Of a stretch of DNA of 64,000 bases, positions 43,802 to 55,197 are shown piece after piece (the stretch's first letter is position 1; every line of letters begins with the position of its first letter). Source of the DNA: Candolleomyces eurysporus (taxonomy: Eukaryota; Basidiomycota; Agaricomycetes; Agaricales; Psathyrellaceae); assembly GCA_027579435.1 (NCBI GenBank), contig JANBPK010000776.1:86570-150569 (forward strand). The letters are read 5' to 3'. The position numbers were made by a program, and so were the translations under genes. The notes under the pieces are model-generated. The model was not told where the DNA came from. It was given only the letters and a program-made list of their open reading frames with translations, and made no database searches.

Positions 43802-46129
43802 ATGTCGCTTTCCAGAGATTTGGTACCCTTGGGCATTCTCGAAAACAATCTCCTCCCCTACTTCCCCTTCGACATGACCGCCTCCCTCCCCTCGCCGCAG
43901 CCCTCGCCGCCCGCCCCGCGCGATCCCGCCGACGCCGAACAGCAGGCCCCCTCCCCGCCCGCCTCGACCAGCAACGCCTCGCCCGCATCTCCCCCCGCTG
44001 CGTCGGCCCCCAAGTCGCCGCCGCCGTCCGCCGAGCCACCCGTGCAGCACAAGTGTCTGTGGCAGGACTGCACGCTCGCCTTTGCCGACCCCGAGGTNCT
44101 CTACAACCATCTCTGCAACGACCATATCGGCCGCAAGAGCACCAACAACCTCTGTCTCACCTGCAAGTGGAAGGACTGCGGCACCAGCTGTGCCAAGCGC
44201 GACCATATCACCAGCCATCTCAGAGTCCATACCCCCCTCAAGCCCCACGCCTGCGAGGTCCGTTCCCCCGCGATTCCCCGTCCTCCCGCTGCTGATTTCT
44301 CTCCAGGTCTGCAAAAAGTCCTTCAAGCGGCCCCAGGATCTCAAGAAGCACGAAAAGATCCACACCGAGGAGCACCACCAGCAGCACAAGCACTCCAAGG
44401 CGATCACCGTCGTCGATCCCGCCTATGTCCAGAGGGTGAGAGGCCCCTCCGCAGCGGCGGACAAGGCCCCATCGGTCAAGCCCGTCTCGGCCACTGGTAA
44501 TCTCAAGGTGCCCGCAGGTCGCGGGAAGCCCAATTCGGAAGGTTAGTTTTGCTAGTCTCTCCAGGTGCAGGTCACTCAAAGGTCACTGACAGGTCCTTTC
44601 GGCCTCCTTCCTACGCCCTCTCCAGAACTAGGTCATGCTCCCATCCACTCCCACCATGCCTCTCACGACATGTTCATGGCAAACCAGTCGCTGCCCTCAT
44701 GGGAGGTCCTCCGAAGCGACGCCGCCATTCCTACCGGATCCAAGCGATCTCATGACTACAGCGTCGACGAGTTCTTCACGGATATGAAGAAGCGCCGCGT
44801 CAACCCTTCTTATGATCCACGTAAGTCGACGCTCACCCCTCGTCGTTGACCTACTCATCTTATCTTAGGCATGGCGGAGCGGCTTGATACCCTTGCGTAT
44901 GCGCAACAGCACTCCAGTAATTCACCCCCTTATTCTTCCAATACCTTCAACCCTCGCTCCGTCTCCCTCGACATCCGTACACCCGAGGAACTCGCTGCAG
45001 TCAATGAATTCCTGCTTACTCTCGGCCGAGATGTCTCTAGCAACATCCGTCCTCTTCCTGTCTCACACAGCAACAATAGTAGCAGCAGTCTCGCTGATCA
45101 CTATTTCGACGCTACCCACCTCAGTCAGCTTGGCTTGGCTGGTATGCCTGGACTTGCTGGCGGTGCCTCGAACTATTCGGATGGCCATTACTCCAATGGA
45201 TCCCATCCATTTTCAGGCAGTGGCTATCCTCGTTCGCATCCAGTGGTCCAAACAGGTCAATACGGAGCCATGTATTCCGGCATAAATGATGCTGTAAATT
45301 CCTACTCTCCGCCGAGCGACTATGGTCGTCGTCCATCTGCCAAGTACCCGCAGACCAACACGAATTTCAGTCACTACCATCACCACCCGACTCCCCCTCT
45401 TGAAAGCAGCTCTCCTCATTCGACGGTATCGACCCCCGTGAACACCACCCCTCCCCAGGTGCCGCTGGCCATGCCCGACACTTTTGACTATATGCGTGGA
45501 CCACGCGGTGCTCCTCCTGTCGCTCATCTTGCACCCCCGGATTACGTCTCCAAGGCCATGAGACCGATTATCCCCCTCAAGACGGCCCCCGGATCCTATG
45601 ATCACAGTGCTGCTTCTGCTCGCGCGGCGCCAATGGAACCCAAGTTGTCCTTGCCTACGCACCGTNGGTCCCCCCGCAAATCTGGCACAGATATCCAAGC
45701 CTGGATCTCTCTACCCGTTGCTCACCTCTGGCGATGCCGAGTTTAGGCTACCGCCGCTCAACCAGCTNGTACCGCTCCCCATCGCCACCGTCCACTCGCG
45801 AGTCGACGCCTTCCTCCACTCACTCGTCCCCGCCAACGAGAGCCAACCATCTACCTGGTCTTCTCTCCGTTGCGTCATCGAGCGGTGGTCATGCTCAAGA
45901 GTCGGAAGAGTTGTCGAAAGAGCTGGGTAGGATCGAGCTGGAACGCCGGTCGTCTAGCAAGGGTGATCGGGAGATCTCTCAGGAGGAGCGCAAACGACAT
46001 GCAGATATGATTCTGAATCTGCTTGTCAGTATCAACGCTGATTTCAAGCGGAAGTATCCTGATCGCTATACCAACGCTGCGGTCAAAGCAGAGAGTCCTT
46101 GTCGGGATGTCGAGATGGCTGCTGCGTAA
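43802..46129 (+). CDS. RIM101: PacC/Rim101 pH-response C2H2 transcription factor
   Basis: Zinc-finger regulator of ambient-pH responses, activated by proteolysis in the Rim/Pal pathway. A Pro/Ala/Ser-rich N-terminus leads into three C2H2 fingers: [14 protein letters not shown]...[25 protein letters not shown] and [18 protein letters not shown]. The fingers are near-identical in form to PacC. Exons are 43802-44257, 44307-44541, 44593-44820 and 44869-46129. Ns at 45666 and 45769 are extra bases; without them the frame continues through [17 protein letters not shown] to the end. [20 protein letters not shown] and the C-terminal helix [20 protein letters not shown] are conserved-looking. A second in-frame ATG lies at 43874 and could be the real start. 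The promoter carries a GCCARG cluster. Confidence 0.9.
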
Positions 46130-46452
46130 CGGTTGATTGTATTGCTCTTCCTCTTTTTTTGTTATTTCTCCGAGTGCTCGTTCGACGTGTCGCGAACGCC
46201 GGATTTTTTTCTTGTTCGATTAAGTTTATGTAGCGTTATGCATCATGCATCATGTCCTCCTCTCCGTCCGTTTCGCCTCTTTTTTTTCCCCTGTTACCTT
46301 ACCTGTACGACATAATACATGTTGGTTGTACAATATTTTTTTGTGCGAGTTTGCTGTCGGATCTCATGATCAAATTATTAAATGTACACAATACAAATGA
46401 ATATGACGATGTCTAATGCCAGAAAAACCTTGCGAGAAAGGGAAAATTCTTA
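46130..46452. other. Convergent 3' region of RIM101 and TAF1
   Basis: 323 bp with T-rich runs on the plus strand, compatible with 3' UTRs and polyadenylation signals of both genes. No gene is seen. Confidence 0.5.
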
Positions 46453-49400
46453 TCAATTCCGTTTCAGCGTCAGCTTGAGTTTTGGCGCCGACCCCGAGGG
46501 TGTCGGCGGAGCAATGTCTTCGTCCATTGCTGACATCGGAGGACTGGTCGCCAAGGGCGAAGGGACAGCTGCGGGGAACCCAAAGCTGGCCGCTCGACTG
46601 AAGCTCATAGGCCCAGCGCTACTCGCCGACGCAGGTGGAGGACTTGCAGCTGACCCAGCCGGAGGAGGCGGTATAGGTCCGCCTGCAGCCCCAGTATTGA
46701 ATTCTGCCCAACGAGGACATTTCCTGTTGGTTTCTGAGAAAGGGTAGTTTAGTCGGAGTCCAACGAAATGATATCTAGAACTTACTCATATGACCCATCT
46801 GCCCGCAGTGACCGCAACGTCTCTGTTAGGGGGGGGGTGAGGCGGCACCATTAGCCAAAAGATCTCGCCAAGCCCACAAAAACGAACGAACCGTGGTATC
46901 TGGTTTGAGTGGGCGATTCAATTGCATCGGAGTTCCACCCTCTTTCACGATCTTGGCGTTCTTTCTGTGTAACCGACGTTCTTGGTTTTTCTTCATTCGC
47001 GCAATCTCCTCCTCCAGCCTAAGATAGGGAAAGAGAGAATGATGAGCAAAAAGGACATATGTCGCTTAATTACGTCTACTTGCCTCTTCTTGGCTCGCTT
47101 GTCCTTCTCCGTGTCTCCAGTGGGGGCTAGAGCATCAGCCATCGTGGCCTCTTCCTCTAGCAGCTGTCGTGCCCGCACGTAGGCACGGATGACGGCAGGG
47201 TCTCTAATGATCTCCATCTGCCACTCACCGTCAATCTATAGGCACACAAGATCAACTCAGTTCCTTTGGAAGAGAAAAATGACAAAGGACCCACAAGCCG
47301 TCTGATACGCAGCACCCTTCGGCCTCCGTCAGGCCCTACACTGCCCTCTCGGTCAATGGAGGATGCTCGACTGAACCCAGGTGACGCCACAGAAGACGGT
47401 TCGCCAATCGGAGGGAAAGGATACGACTGGTACGCCGGGGTACCAGGAAGAGGCTTGGCCCTGAATTCCCGCTCACGTCTTTCGTCCTCCTCAGTCAGCT
47501 GAGGCTCGTCCTTCCGGCTCAGCGAGTCATACTGAGCCTTCCAGATGCGCTCGATTTCAGACTTGTATATTTGCTGCTGCTCGGCAACGTTGTACCGATG
47601 CGCGGACTTGGGTCTGTTCTCAGCTTCGGCTGAGAGACAATGAGACGAGTTAGAACCTAGATCACAAGACAATTGCGCCGGACATTACCGAGTTTCTGCT
47701 CATAATCTTCACCAGCTTTGACAAAGATGTCCTTCATGGAGATTCGGATGAAACTGAAGGCCTCGCCCCTGCCGGAAGGGTCTCCTTCTCCGTGCAGGCG
47801 AAGCATGGCCTTGGCTTGTGTCGCATACAAGAAGTTCTTGGTGGTGATCCAGGGTGCGAGCTGTTGTTCAATCGAGAGCTTCGATTCGTCNCCATCTGAC
47901 ACATCGGCAGTTTGCGTATAACCCGCATCTTGAAGATGACGTTGGCCGACNTGCATACTCTCAGTCAGAACGACNTGCTCTGGGGTGACCATCTTGAGCA
48001 TTTCAGCGTCCGANGGCAGCGTCCAGCTTGTTTTGAGACGCCAGAAACCTTGGTGNGGTCCACGACGGTGGTATTCCATNAATTCCTNACCGTTCATTAG
48101 ANATNAGGGGACCCTTAGGGTAAGAGTCACTAACCTTGAGCCGCTGCCGCATCTGCAATTCGTTCTGATCGGGGAAATACTTCATTAATCTCGATATCTT
48201 TAGGCGCTCTCCTTGGCTCTTCTTGAGCAGTTTGAAGGCGATAATTTGAAGCCGGTGTTTGATGGTGTTGGTAATCTTGCGGGAATGAGGCCCTGGTACC
48301 TCAGTAACAGGGTAAGTTTGGCCAAGAACGAANAGGTTTTTGATCTCTCGAATGTAATACTTGGATTCGCCCTTTGTGGTATTACTAGACTCGACTCAGT
48401 TAGATCGTTTTGTGTCTGACAAAGCTCACTGACCGTATGACAAGGAAATCAGTCGAGTAAGGTTTGTGCCGGAAAATCGGGGCACGAATGAGGTTGTTGT
48501 ATAGGGCAGGGAAGGTTTGACCCGGGTAGACATATCCAAATTTCATAAATGGCGATTCATCTTGAGGTTCCAGTACAAANGGAACACCNAGGTCGGACTG
48601 TCANAGGATTCAGAAATGCTTTCCTGGGCGTCAAAAAGATNNNCGTACCTTTGGCACTGTTTCATCCTTCTCGTCCTTCTTGCGATAATAGTTGACAAGC
48701 ACGCTCCCCATACCGAAGTTAGAGACAATGGGAGGATGTTCTTCCTGTATTNATAGTCTAGCCAGATATTCTCCGCTGAAGATTGAGCTCACTCACCGAA
48801 TACTCCCATAAGACGAAGTTGGACGTGTCCCGCAAAGTCAAATCGCTGGTCTTCTTCAAGGCATCCCCAATATTTCCGCCTTTGCCCAAACGTCTTCCAT
48901 TCTTGTCCTTCTTTTTCTTCGCTGTCCGAACCTTTTGGAAACGGAGCTCGATATTCGACGGGAATTGGAGAGCAGGGCGGTGGAACGAGCGAGCTTCTTG
49001 CTTTGATAAACGGGTTTTGAACTGCTCTCGATTAGCCCAATAATCTACTACCACGACATAGGCACTTACGAAGGGTAATTGCAACTTCTGCGCGGGATAC
49101 GCATGCTCGACGACGAGTTGACCAAATGTTTGCCGTACGCGATGACGGCCGCCTTCTTTGGAAACTTCGTAGTACTGGTCGTTGGACAAGTTGTACTTGT
49201 CTTTGATTTGAGTGTCGGTTCGCAGTCGTTTTCTCGGGCGAGCGATTTCGGCTGAAGCATATGAGACAAAGTGTAGCGNTANGATACGAGCACATACCTG
49301 GTTTCTCTTCTGGCACGACGTCATCTTCGTGCAGTTCAAGTTGGGTAAAGTCTCGGAACGGAGCCTTCGGACCCCAGATNATACTTTGCGTCCAAGCACC

Positions 49401-50289
49401 GGATTCAAGAGCGGCATTGACGGGAGTAGTCAAGTTGGAGTCTTGCTGAGCCTCAGGCTTTATTGCTGGGAGCTCTTTNACGTCCTCNGGACCGTACATG
49501 ATCTGGTTTTCCCAGTTCGAGAGTAGGACGAGATCGAATGAACGGTCATCNAGAGGCAGATTNACGGGCACTTCTGTCTTGTCTCGCTCCTATTGGACAG
49601 TCAGTCGCGATTCGAGTCACTTGTATTGTGCTGCGTACCTCCAATGCCTTGCGGAGGTCTCCTTCCACATTGCGGGCTGAAACGACCTCCTCAACACGCT
49701 TGGTTTCGTTCGTTCTAGCATCACCCACGATCGACTCCAGGTACGAGCGGGGGACNTCCCGCTTTCTTGAGTAGACAGGCTCAACTAAAGTGGAAAGTTC
49801 AGCCAACGTTTTGAATTTGAAGTGGGTATGCTGACTTTGGTACGGTCGCTTGGACAGTCGAGATTTCCGGACTGTGTATCCCTTAAAGAGCTCACTAAAA
49901 TCCAGGATTTTGTCTTTCGTAAATGTCGGAAAGCGCTCCTCGACAGTCGGGGGNCTTTCCACCAGTCTCTTGACGACACGAACGCGTCTCTCTTTCTTCA
50001 CAGTCGGAGAACGTGTCTCCTTCTTCACCTGTGTATCCTCTGACTCCTCTTCTTCCTGCATCTCTCTATCAATTTCGGCCTCCCAATCCTCGCCTTGGTC
50101 TAATCCAACCGCTTCATCCTCGTCTTCCCATTTGTCGCTATAGATTTGGCTCGAACTCANGGTGGGTATTCCGCTAATGCCGAGTTGGTTCGTGATTCCT
50201 GCAGAGGTGGGTAACGATAGACCACCGAGAACATGGTCGAGCGAGAATCCTGTCAGTGCAGAGATAGCTTGGTCTTCTTGAGAACCCAT
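46453..50289 (-). CDS. TAF1: TFIID subunit TAF1 (DUF3591), fungal type
   Basis: Largest subunit of the general transcription factor TFIID; binds TBP and TAF7. The start at 50289 gives MGSQEDQAISALTGFSLDHV and an acidic, TAND-like N-terminus (SDKWEDEDEAVGLDQGEDWE). The conserved core includes DILDFSELFKGYTVRKS-like residues (49900), SFDLVLLSNWENQIMYG, WGPKAPFRDFTQLELHEDD, YNLSNDQYYEVSKEGGRHRV, GQLVVEHAYPAQKLQLPF and SDLTLRDTSNFVLWEYSEEHP, the DUF3591 signature. Near 46800 a C2HC zinc knuckle reads RCGHCGQMGHMKTNRKCPRW. No bromodomain follows, as is usual in fungi. The product ends LKLTLKRN at 46453. About ten introns and numerous Ns leave some junctions uncertain. Confidence 0.88.
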
Positions 50290-50450
50290 AACGANCGGTG
50301 AGCNAGCAAGCCAGAGAGAAGAGTCTGACTCTTATTGACCGCNCGNATTGCCACTTTGGTCATAGGAACAAACAGCGATCAACAATGAGCTACATCATTT
50401 ATTCTCGGAATCAATACATTGAAGATAGCTGCAACACTCATTTAAACGCC

Positions 50451-51749
50451 ATGGAGAAAGACATGGCACAGAGGATAGAGGTCAGAACAGTGTGGCTTTT
50501 TCTTGNACGAGATCTTTGTGACTGAGCCAACNCTCAGAAATTTCAGCAAGATGTCGCGAAGGAAGCAGAGGATATTGTCTTTCGCGTATTTCCAGCCAAG
50601 GTGCGTACTTTGACCTATTGCCTCGAATTGAGCGGTTGAAAGAAACTATCNCAGATTCTGTCAGTNAANCTNTCTAACAAGACGCGACTTCTTTACTGAG
50701 AAAGAATNAGAGAATTGAATGAGCTGCTGGAGAAGATGAACGANTCTTNGTCCCCCTTTCATCCCTCTCATGGTCAAGGCATGACAGATACCACTGTATA
50801 TCCCCCGCCCGATGAAGAAACNGTCGGGAGGAAACGAAAGAAAGTTGGCGAGGACGAGAAGCCTCTGGAAGAATCCATCCTGAAGCANGGCGAGCAGTCC
50901 CATGCAGGAGCGAGATATACNCAACTCGTTCGGGGGAACCCCGTTACTTCTCAGACGGTGCACAAGACCTTGAAAGCAGAGTGCGAGGAGCTGGCTGCGT
51001 TGACTGTGCGTATGAACGCCCTTCTCAAAGTGGGAGAAATNTATATTCATCTTGGTGAAGGACAAAGTTNGAGTCTGGGTCACGTTGACTCTGCCAAAGT
51101 GAGTCGTGAATACCTTCCTCCTGGTTCCATNTTAAATAACNACTCATTTGTAGGATTGAAGAGTACGTTTAACATTCTCCCATATCGAGAGATNCNTAAA
51201 GCTAATGGTTTCTNAGTGGCGATAATTTTGGTGCTTCTCNNNGATCTCACTTCGTCCCTATTTCACTANTGACCTAAANTCAACTTGAAGGCGTCCAGGT
51301 CTTGGAAGGTATGTCAGACGGGCGTTCGCATCACAGGCGCCTAACGTTCGGATATTTAGATGTCCTCGGGGAGCTTCAGCGNTCTCAGGAAGCCGCCTTA
51401 AATCTTAGAGACATTCCTCGGCAGAATTACTTAGCGAGAGCCAAAATCTGCTCGAAATTAATCAAGTATCCCAATCTCGAGGATTATGCGGTATGTTTAC
51501 TGAACCCTATCGCCGATAGAGTTTGACTCGCTCCTGCAGATGGCATTGAAGGAGCATGACGAAAAGCAATTCTACTTTGCACGGCAGCACATTCTCGACA
51601 TCCGGAATGTGTACGCGAGTTTGACGGATATGATGCACAAGAACATCTCAAAGGTGAATTCCTCGGNCGTATCTCATNCTTCGCTGACTCTTTCCTCCCC
51701 GTATCAGATACGCAAGCCGAAGGCAAACAACAGCATAAATTTATACTAG
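50451..51749 (+). CDS. Proteasome activator PA28 (REG) homologue
   Basis: Eleven-S activator that caps the 20S proteasome independently of ATP. The start at 50451 gives MEKDMAQRIE, then KFQQDVAKEAEDIVFRVFPA, matching the animal PA28 N-terminus. A divergent insert (VYPPPDEETVGRKRKKV) follows, then ECEELAALTDKV and WVTLTLPKIEDGDNFG, the activation-loop region, and ICSKLIKYPNLEDYAMAL, FARQHILDIRNVYASLTDMM and HKNISK. The C-terminus is INLY, close to the LY end of the nuclear gamma form. A 9-base exon (51154-51162) encodes IED, flanked by introns with GTGAGT and GTACGT donors. Ns around 50650-50710 and 51230-51290 leave two junctions uncertain. Its 3' end faces RRB1. Confidence 0.83.
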
Positions 51750-51759
51750 ATGCGTCTCG

Positions 51760-53457
51760 CTACACGTTGAAGGTTTTGAAAATATTAAATCCATCGTAAG
51801 CCGTGCTGATAACGGTCCCAGGGATCTGCGGGTGCCAATGAATTTCCTTCACGTCCTTTTGACCGAGATGCTGGAACAAAAGCTGAGATGGAATTTCCTT
51901 CCCCCCTTCAGGAACGTCTTCCATCCCAGCTTCGTCGGCGTCCTGTTCAACAGCCAGGTCCCACAGGGTGACCTGATTATCAGCACCAGACGCAGCGAAG
52001 ATAGAGTCTTCTGAAGGATGCCATTCTACGGATGTGATAGGACCCGAATGCCATGTAAAGGAAGCGACAGGTGTTGGCTCGGGGCCCGATGTTCTACNNA
52101 TTGTCAGTTTTCGAANNANNNCNNGTTAGAATNATGCCGTACCCAGCTTTCTTGACGTTTCGCAAGTCCCAGACCTTGATNCCNCCTTCATCGCCNCCAC
52201 TGAGCAGGAGATAGGATGTGAGNCGATTCCAGCTAATAACGTTGACNTCNCTTTCGTGAGCNGGNGCAATGCCTGCAACACTCTTGCGCCCTTTTGACCG
52301 TACATCCCAAACTTGAACTGTCCGATCGGCTGAGCAAGAGGCAAATACCGTAGGTTCTGATGGNCTCCATTGGATATCTTCNANACTCGATGTATGAGAA
52401 GTGAANGGTTGAGAGAGTGGCTTGAAGCCGGAAGGTGTTGACGTCGTCAGATAGATTTTGGAGTGNATGTCGCCAGTCANNAGTCGNAGAGAAGACGGCC
52501 CCGAAGCAGCCCAATCCATCGCAAATCCTTCCGCTCTCCCATGAGAGTTAATGGTGAAGGCAGGGGTTTGTACTCGAGATTTATCGAACGCGTATCCTGG
52601 NACGTCCATGGATTCGATCAGGGGGCGAACATCCCAGATGTGTACTTTTCCTGTTTCTGCCCAAGTTGCGACAAAGTACGGCTGTGTNACAGGTGGGAGN
52701 GGTGAAGATTGTGGAAGAGGTTGGGCTCGTATGCGATTCACCCCGCCATANTGAGGTATTGANCGGAATTCGATGATAGGNTCTTCATCCAGGTCGTTTT
52801 CGTCGTCATCCTCTCCCTCGGAATCAGAGTCCTCTAGACAAAGCCTAAAATGAGTTTCTGTCCATCTGAAGACAGGAATANAAACTCACATACCTCCNTC
52901 CTTCTGCGTNTTATGTAGGGAGGTCATCTTGTAAACAAGGACTTCATTTTTCTTCATATCGTCTGCTTGAGTACCCGACACAATGCTGATCGAGGCGGGG
53001 AATCGTCTGCGCTCGTCTCCCAGGTTGTCTCTGAGGACATCGAAGGATAGACAAGGCCAGTTCACGTTCATTGTGTGTCNCATGATATATGCGGACTCGT
53101 CCGCTTCGAGTACTTCATCTTTTCCAAGTGCATGCACTCCGGGGATATAGGCTCTAGGCGCCTGTGGGGGCTCGTCGGACTCTTCAATCGCGGGTATAAC
53201 CTCGTCGATATCCATTCCTAAAGGNAATCAGGACATAAGCTNNGGCATATATTTAGCCACGAACCATCTTCATCGTTTGCTGCAGCATCTACGACTTCCT
53301 CGTCGCTTTCCACTTCGTCCTCCCATGCATCCTCGAACTCNCCCATTTCATCATTTGTTCCCGGTTCCCTCTTCTTTGCGCTTACAGGGGNCTTGGGAAA
53401 GGGCTGCCCGTCTAATACTTGGGTCGACGACGATGCCTCNGCGGGTCGTTTTGACAT
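51760..53457 (-). CDS. RRB1: Ribosome assembly WD40 protein Rrb1 (GRWD1)
   Basis: Nucleolar chaperone that accompanies ribosomal protein L3 during large-subunit assembly. The start at 53457 gives [20 protein letters not shown]. An acidic stretch ([20 protein letters not shown]) is followed by [20 protein letters not shown] and [20 protein letters not shown], the conserved N-terminal block of the family. WD repeats follow ([77 protein letters not shown]). The C-terminus reads [19 protein letters not shown] and stops at 51760. The stop lies only 10 bp from that of the convergent PA28 gene, so the transcripts must overlap. Confidence 0.9.
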
Positions 53458-53851
53458 TTTGAAGGTGATGAATTCGATGTACGATTCGAATCTCANGTCG
53501 ATTGCAAAACTTTCGATTTGATCGCCANCCACGTGAGACTTGGAGGTCCTAAAAAGGCAGGTCGGCAGGACGCGTTCATGACCGAGGCGCGCCGCCAACA
53601 AGCCGCCAATTTGTTCTCTGCTGCGGCCAGGAGGATTACTGTCAGAAGACACTAAACCGCAGCCAGTCGTGGGTTCACGCACCTGCTGCGCTCTGCCTGC
53701 CCTCATTCTTGTGGGCTTCACGGTCNACGCCAAGNTCAAGCGCACCTGCATAAATACTGAGTNTGAACACGCNCGCATGAACAGTGCATCAGCCGACAAT
53801 TCCCCTTGACCAGTCACTTTTCTAACGCACGGATACCGAACCTACTCCAAA
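53458..53851. promoter_or_regulatory. Divergent promoter of RRB1 and the first MAPEG gene
   Basis: 394 bp between divergent starts. A TATA-like CATAAATA at 53749-53756 lies 96 bp upstream of the MAPEG start, a spacing mirrored in the second MAPEG gene. Confidence 0.5.
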
Positions 53852-54674
53852 ATGCCTGAGATTACTGTTACTATCCCTGAGGAGTAAGACATTGCATCCC
53901 TTCGACCTNGGAATCTACTGACCTNGGGTCTATCCTAGATTCAAATATGTNGGCGTTGCCTTAGTNTCCACCCAATGGCTGCTGCTCATGCAGTATCGCA
54001 ATGTTATGGCCGCCCGCACGAAGTATAACGTCCAGTTTCCTCAAAGTGAGCCGCTTCGAANCCACCGCCTCCCTGGTTTGAAATAAACCTTTNNTTCAGT
54101 GTATGCNGATAAGGCGGAGATGGAGGCCAACAGAGACAAGTATCTCTTTAACTGTGTTCAACGTCAGTGGTCACAAGTATTGGACTGCGATCAGCCCTAA
54201 CATTTGCTGACTGAGATTTTATATTAGGCACGCACCAGAACACCCTGGAGAACCTTCCTTTACTCTATACCAAGTACGTGAAAGGGAATCCGGGAAATTA
54301 AAGGNAGGGCAGAATTCTCACATCGCTGTCACCAATAGCACCATTATTGTGGGATTGAGGTATCCCATTCTGTCTGCNGCCCTGTGCGGTTCTTGGGTAC
54401 TNGGGAAGTACGCCTACTCAAGAACTTATTGGTCCGGAAACCCAAACCCGGTGCGTATTAACCCCTTTGCCTGGNTTTGGTTTACCCTTAACTGACCCAT
54501 GAGTCCAGCGTACCAACCCNGTTTACATCGTCTTTAGCTTAGTCCCGTTGCTCGGTAAGGGTTCTAGTATTGACTGTAGCAAGCATTCTCTGAGCACACC
54601 TTTTAGGCTTAACGTTGACCACGGCGTACATCGCATTGGANTGGGCCTTCGGGNGCTTTTTTAAATTGGCGTAA
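53852..54674 (+). CDS. MAPEG family protein, microsomal glutathione S-transferase 3 type (copy 1)
   Basis: Four-helix membrane enzyme of the ER that conjugates glutathione or reduces lipid peroxides. The start at 53852 gives MPEITVTIPEE. Exons then yield FKYVGVALVSTQWLLLMQYR, ARTKYNVQFPQ, VYADKAEMEANRDKYLFNCV, QRAHQNTLENLPLLYT, STIIVGLRYPILSA, KYAYSRTYWSGNPNP, RTNPVYIVFSLVPLLG and LTLTTAYIALxWAFGxFFKL, stopping at 54674. FNCVQRAHQNTLEN is the family signature containing the glutathione-binding residues. At least six small introns are needed. It is the more diverged left member of a tandem pair, with about 150 residues, the usual length. Confidence 0.82.
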
Positions 54675-55197
54675 GACTGTTCNCAATAGCACATCCGTAG
54701 CGCAACTTCGTTGAAGCCNGTTGTACAGTNNACAGTAGTATGACGAGCGCTTAGAGGATTGCTCCGTTTATTCAAATTCAAATTCGACTTCAAAATCAGA
54801 CCNCTCANTGCCCCATGATGCCGTTAATTATTCCNCTGTAATTGGTGCGTTCACCATCGAAATGGTCATGGAACTAAGGGGAAGCATACAGAATGTCAAA
54901 GATGTGCATAAGCCGTCCGAATTTCCGCTTCCGTTTATCCTTGGGCGCCAGTCAATNGGCATCAGCTGTTGGTCAGCTTTCCAGCAGACATGCCTTCCCG
55001 GATCCCACCACGTACTAGCTTCGGCGTGTACGCGTAACGATCGGCGTAACGCACGCCTCACGCCTGGGATATAGCGGCCCTTGTAACCAGGACACACTAT
55101 AAATACCCCCCGAGTCTCGGACAATTCAAAACATTGTCTCNTCCTTGCAAACCTTCCACTACTGCCACTGCTCTTCTNTCTCTAACATCGCCCTATC
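54675..55197. promoter_or_regulatory. Spacer with TATA box upstream of MAPEG copy 2
   Basis: 523 bp. A clear TATAAATA box at 55098-55105 lies about 100 bp upstream of the ATG at 55198, followed by a pyrimidine-rich leader. GC-rich inverted ACGC/GCGT motifs at 55025-55065 may be regulatory. Confidence 0.6.

Noticed and set aside
42956..44407. 1.4 kb minus-strand open frame opposite the light chain and RIM101 genes
   Set aside because: Shadow of two well-conserved plus-strand genes in GC-rich sequence; no recognisable domain.
46382..46747. Small plus-strand frame at the TAF1 3' end
   Set aside because: Complement of the Pro/Ala-rich TAF1 C-terminus, whose minus-strand frame ends in the expected basic tail.
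55025..55070. Possible tRNA gene in the ACGC/GCGT-rich stretch
   Set aside because: No B-box or cloverleaf pairing could be found; it is better read as promoter sequence of the second MAPEG gene.
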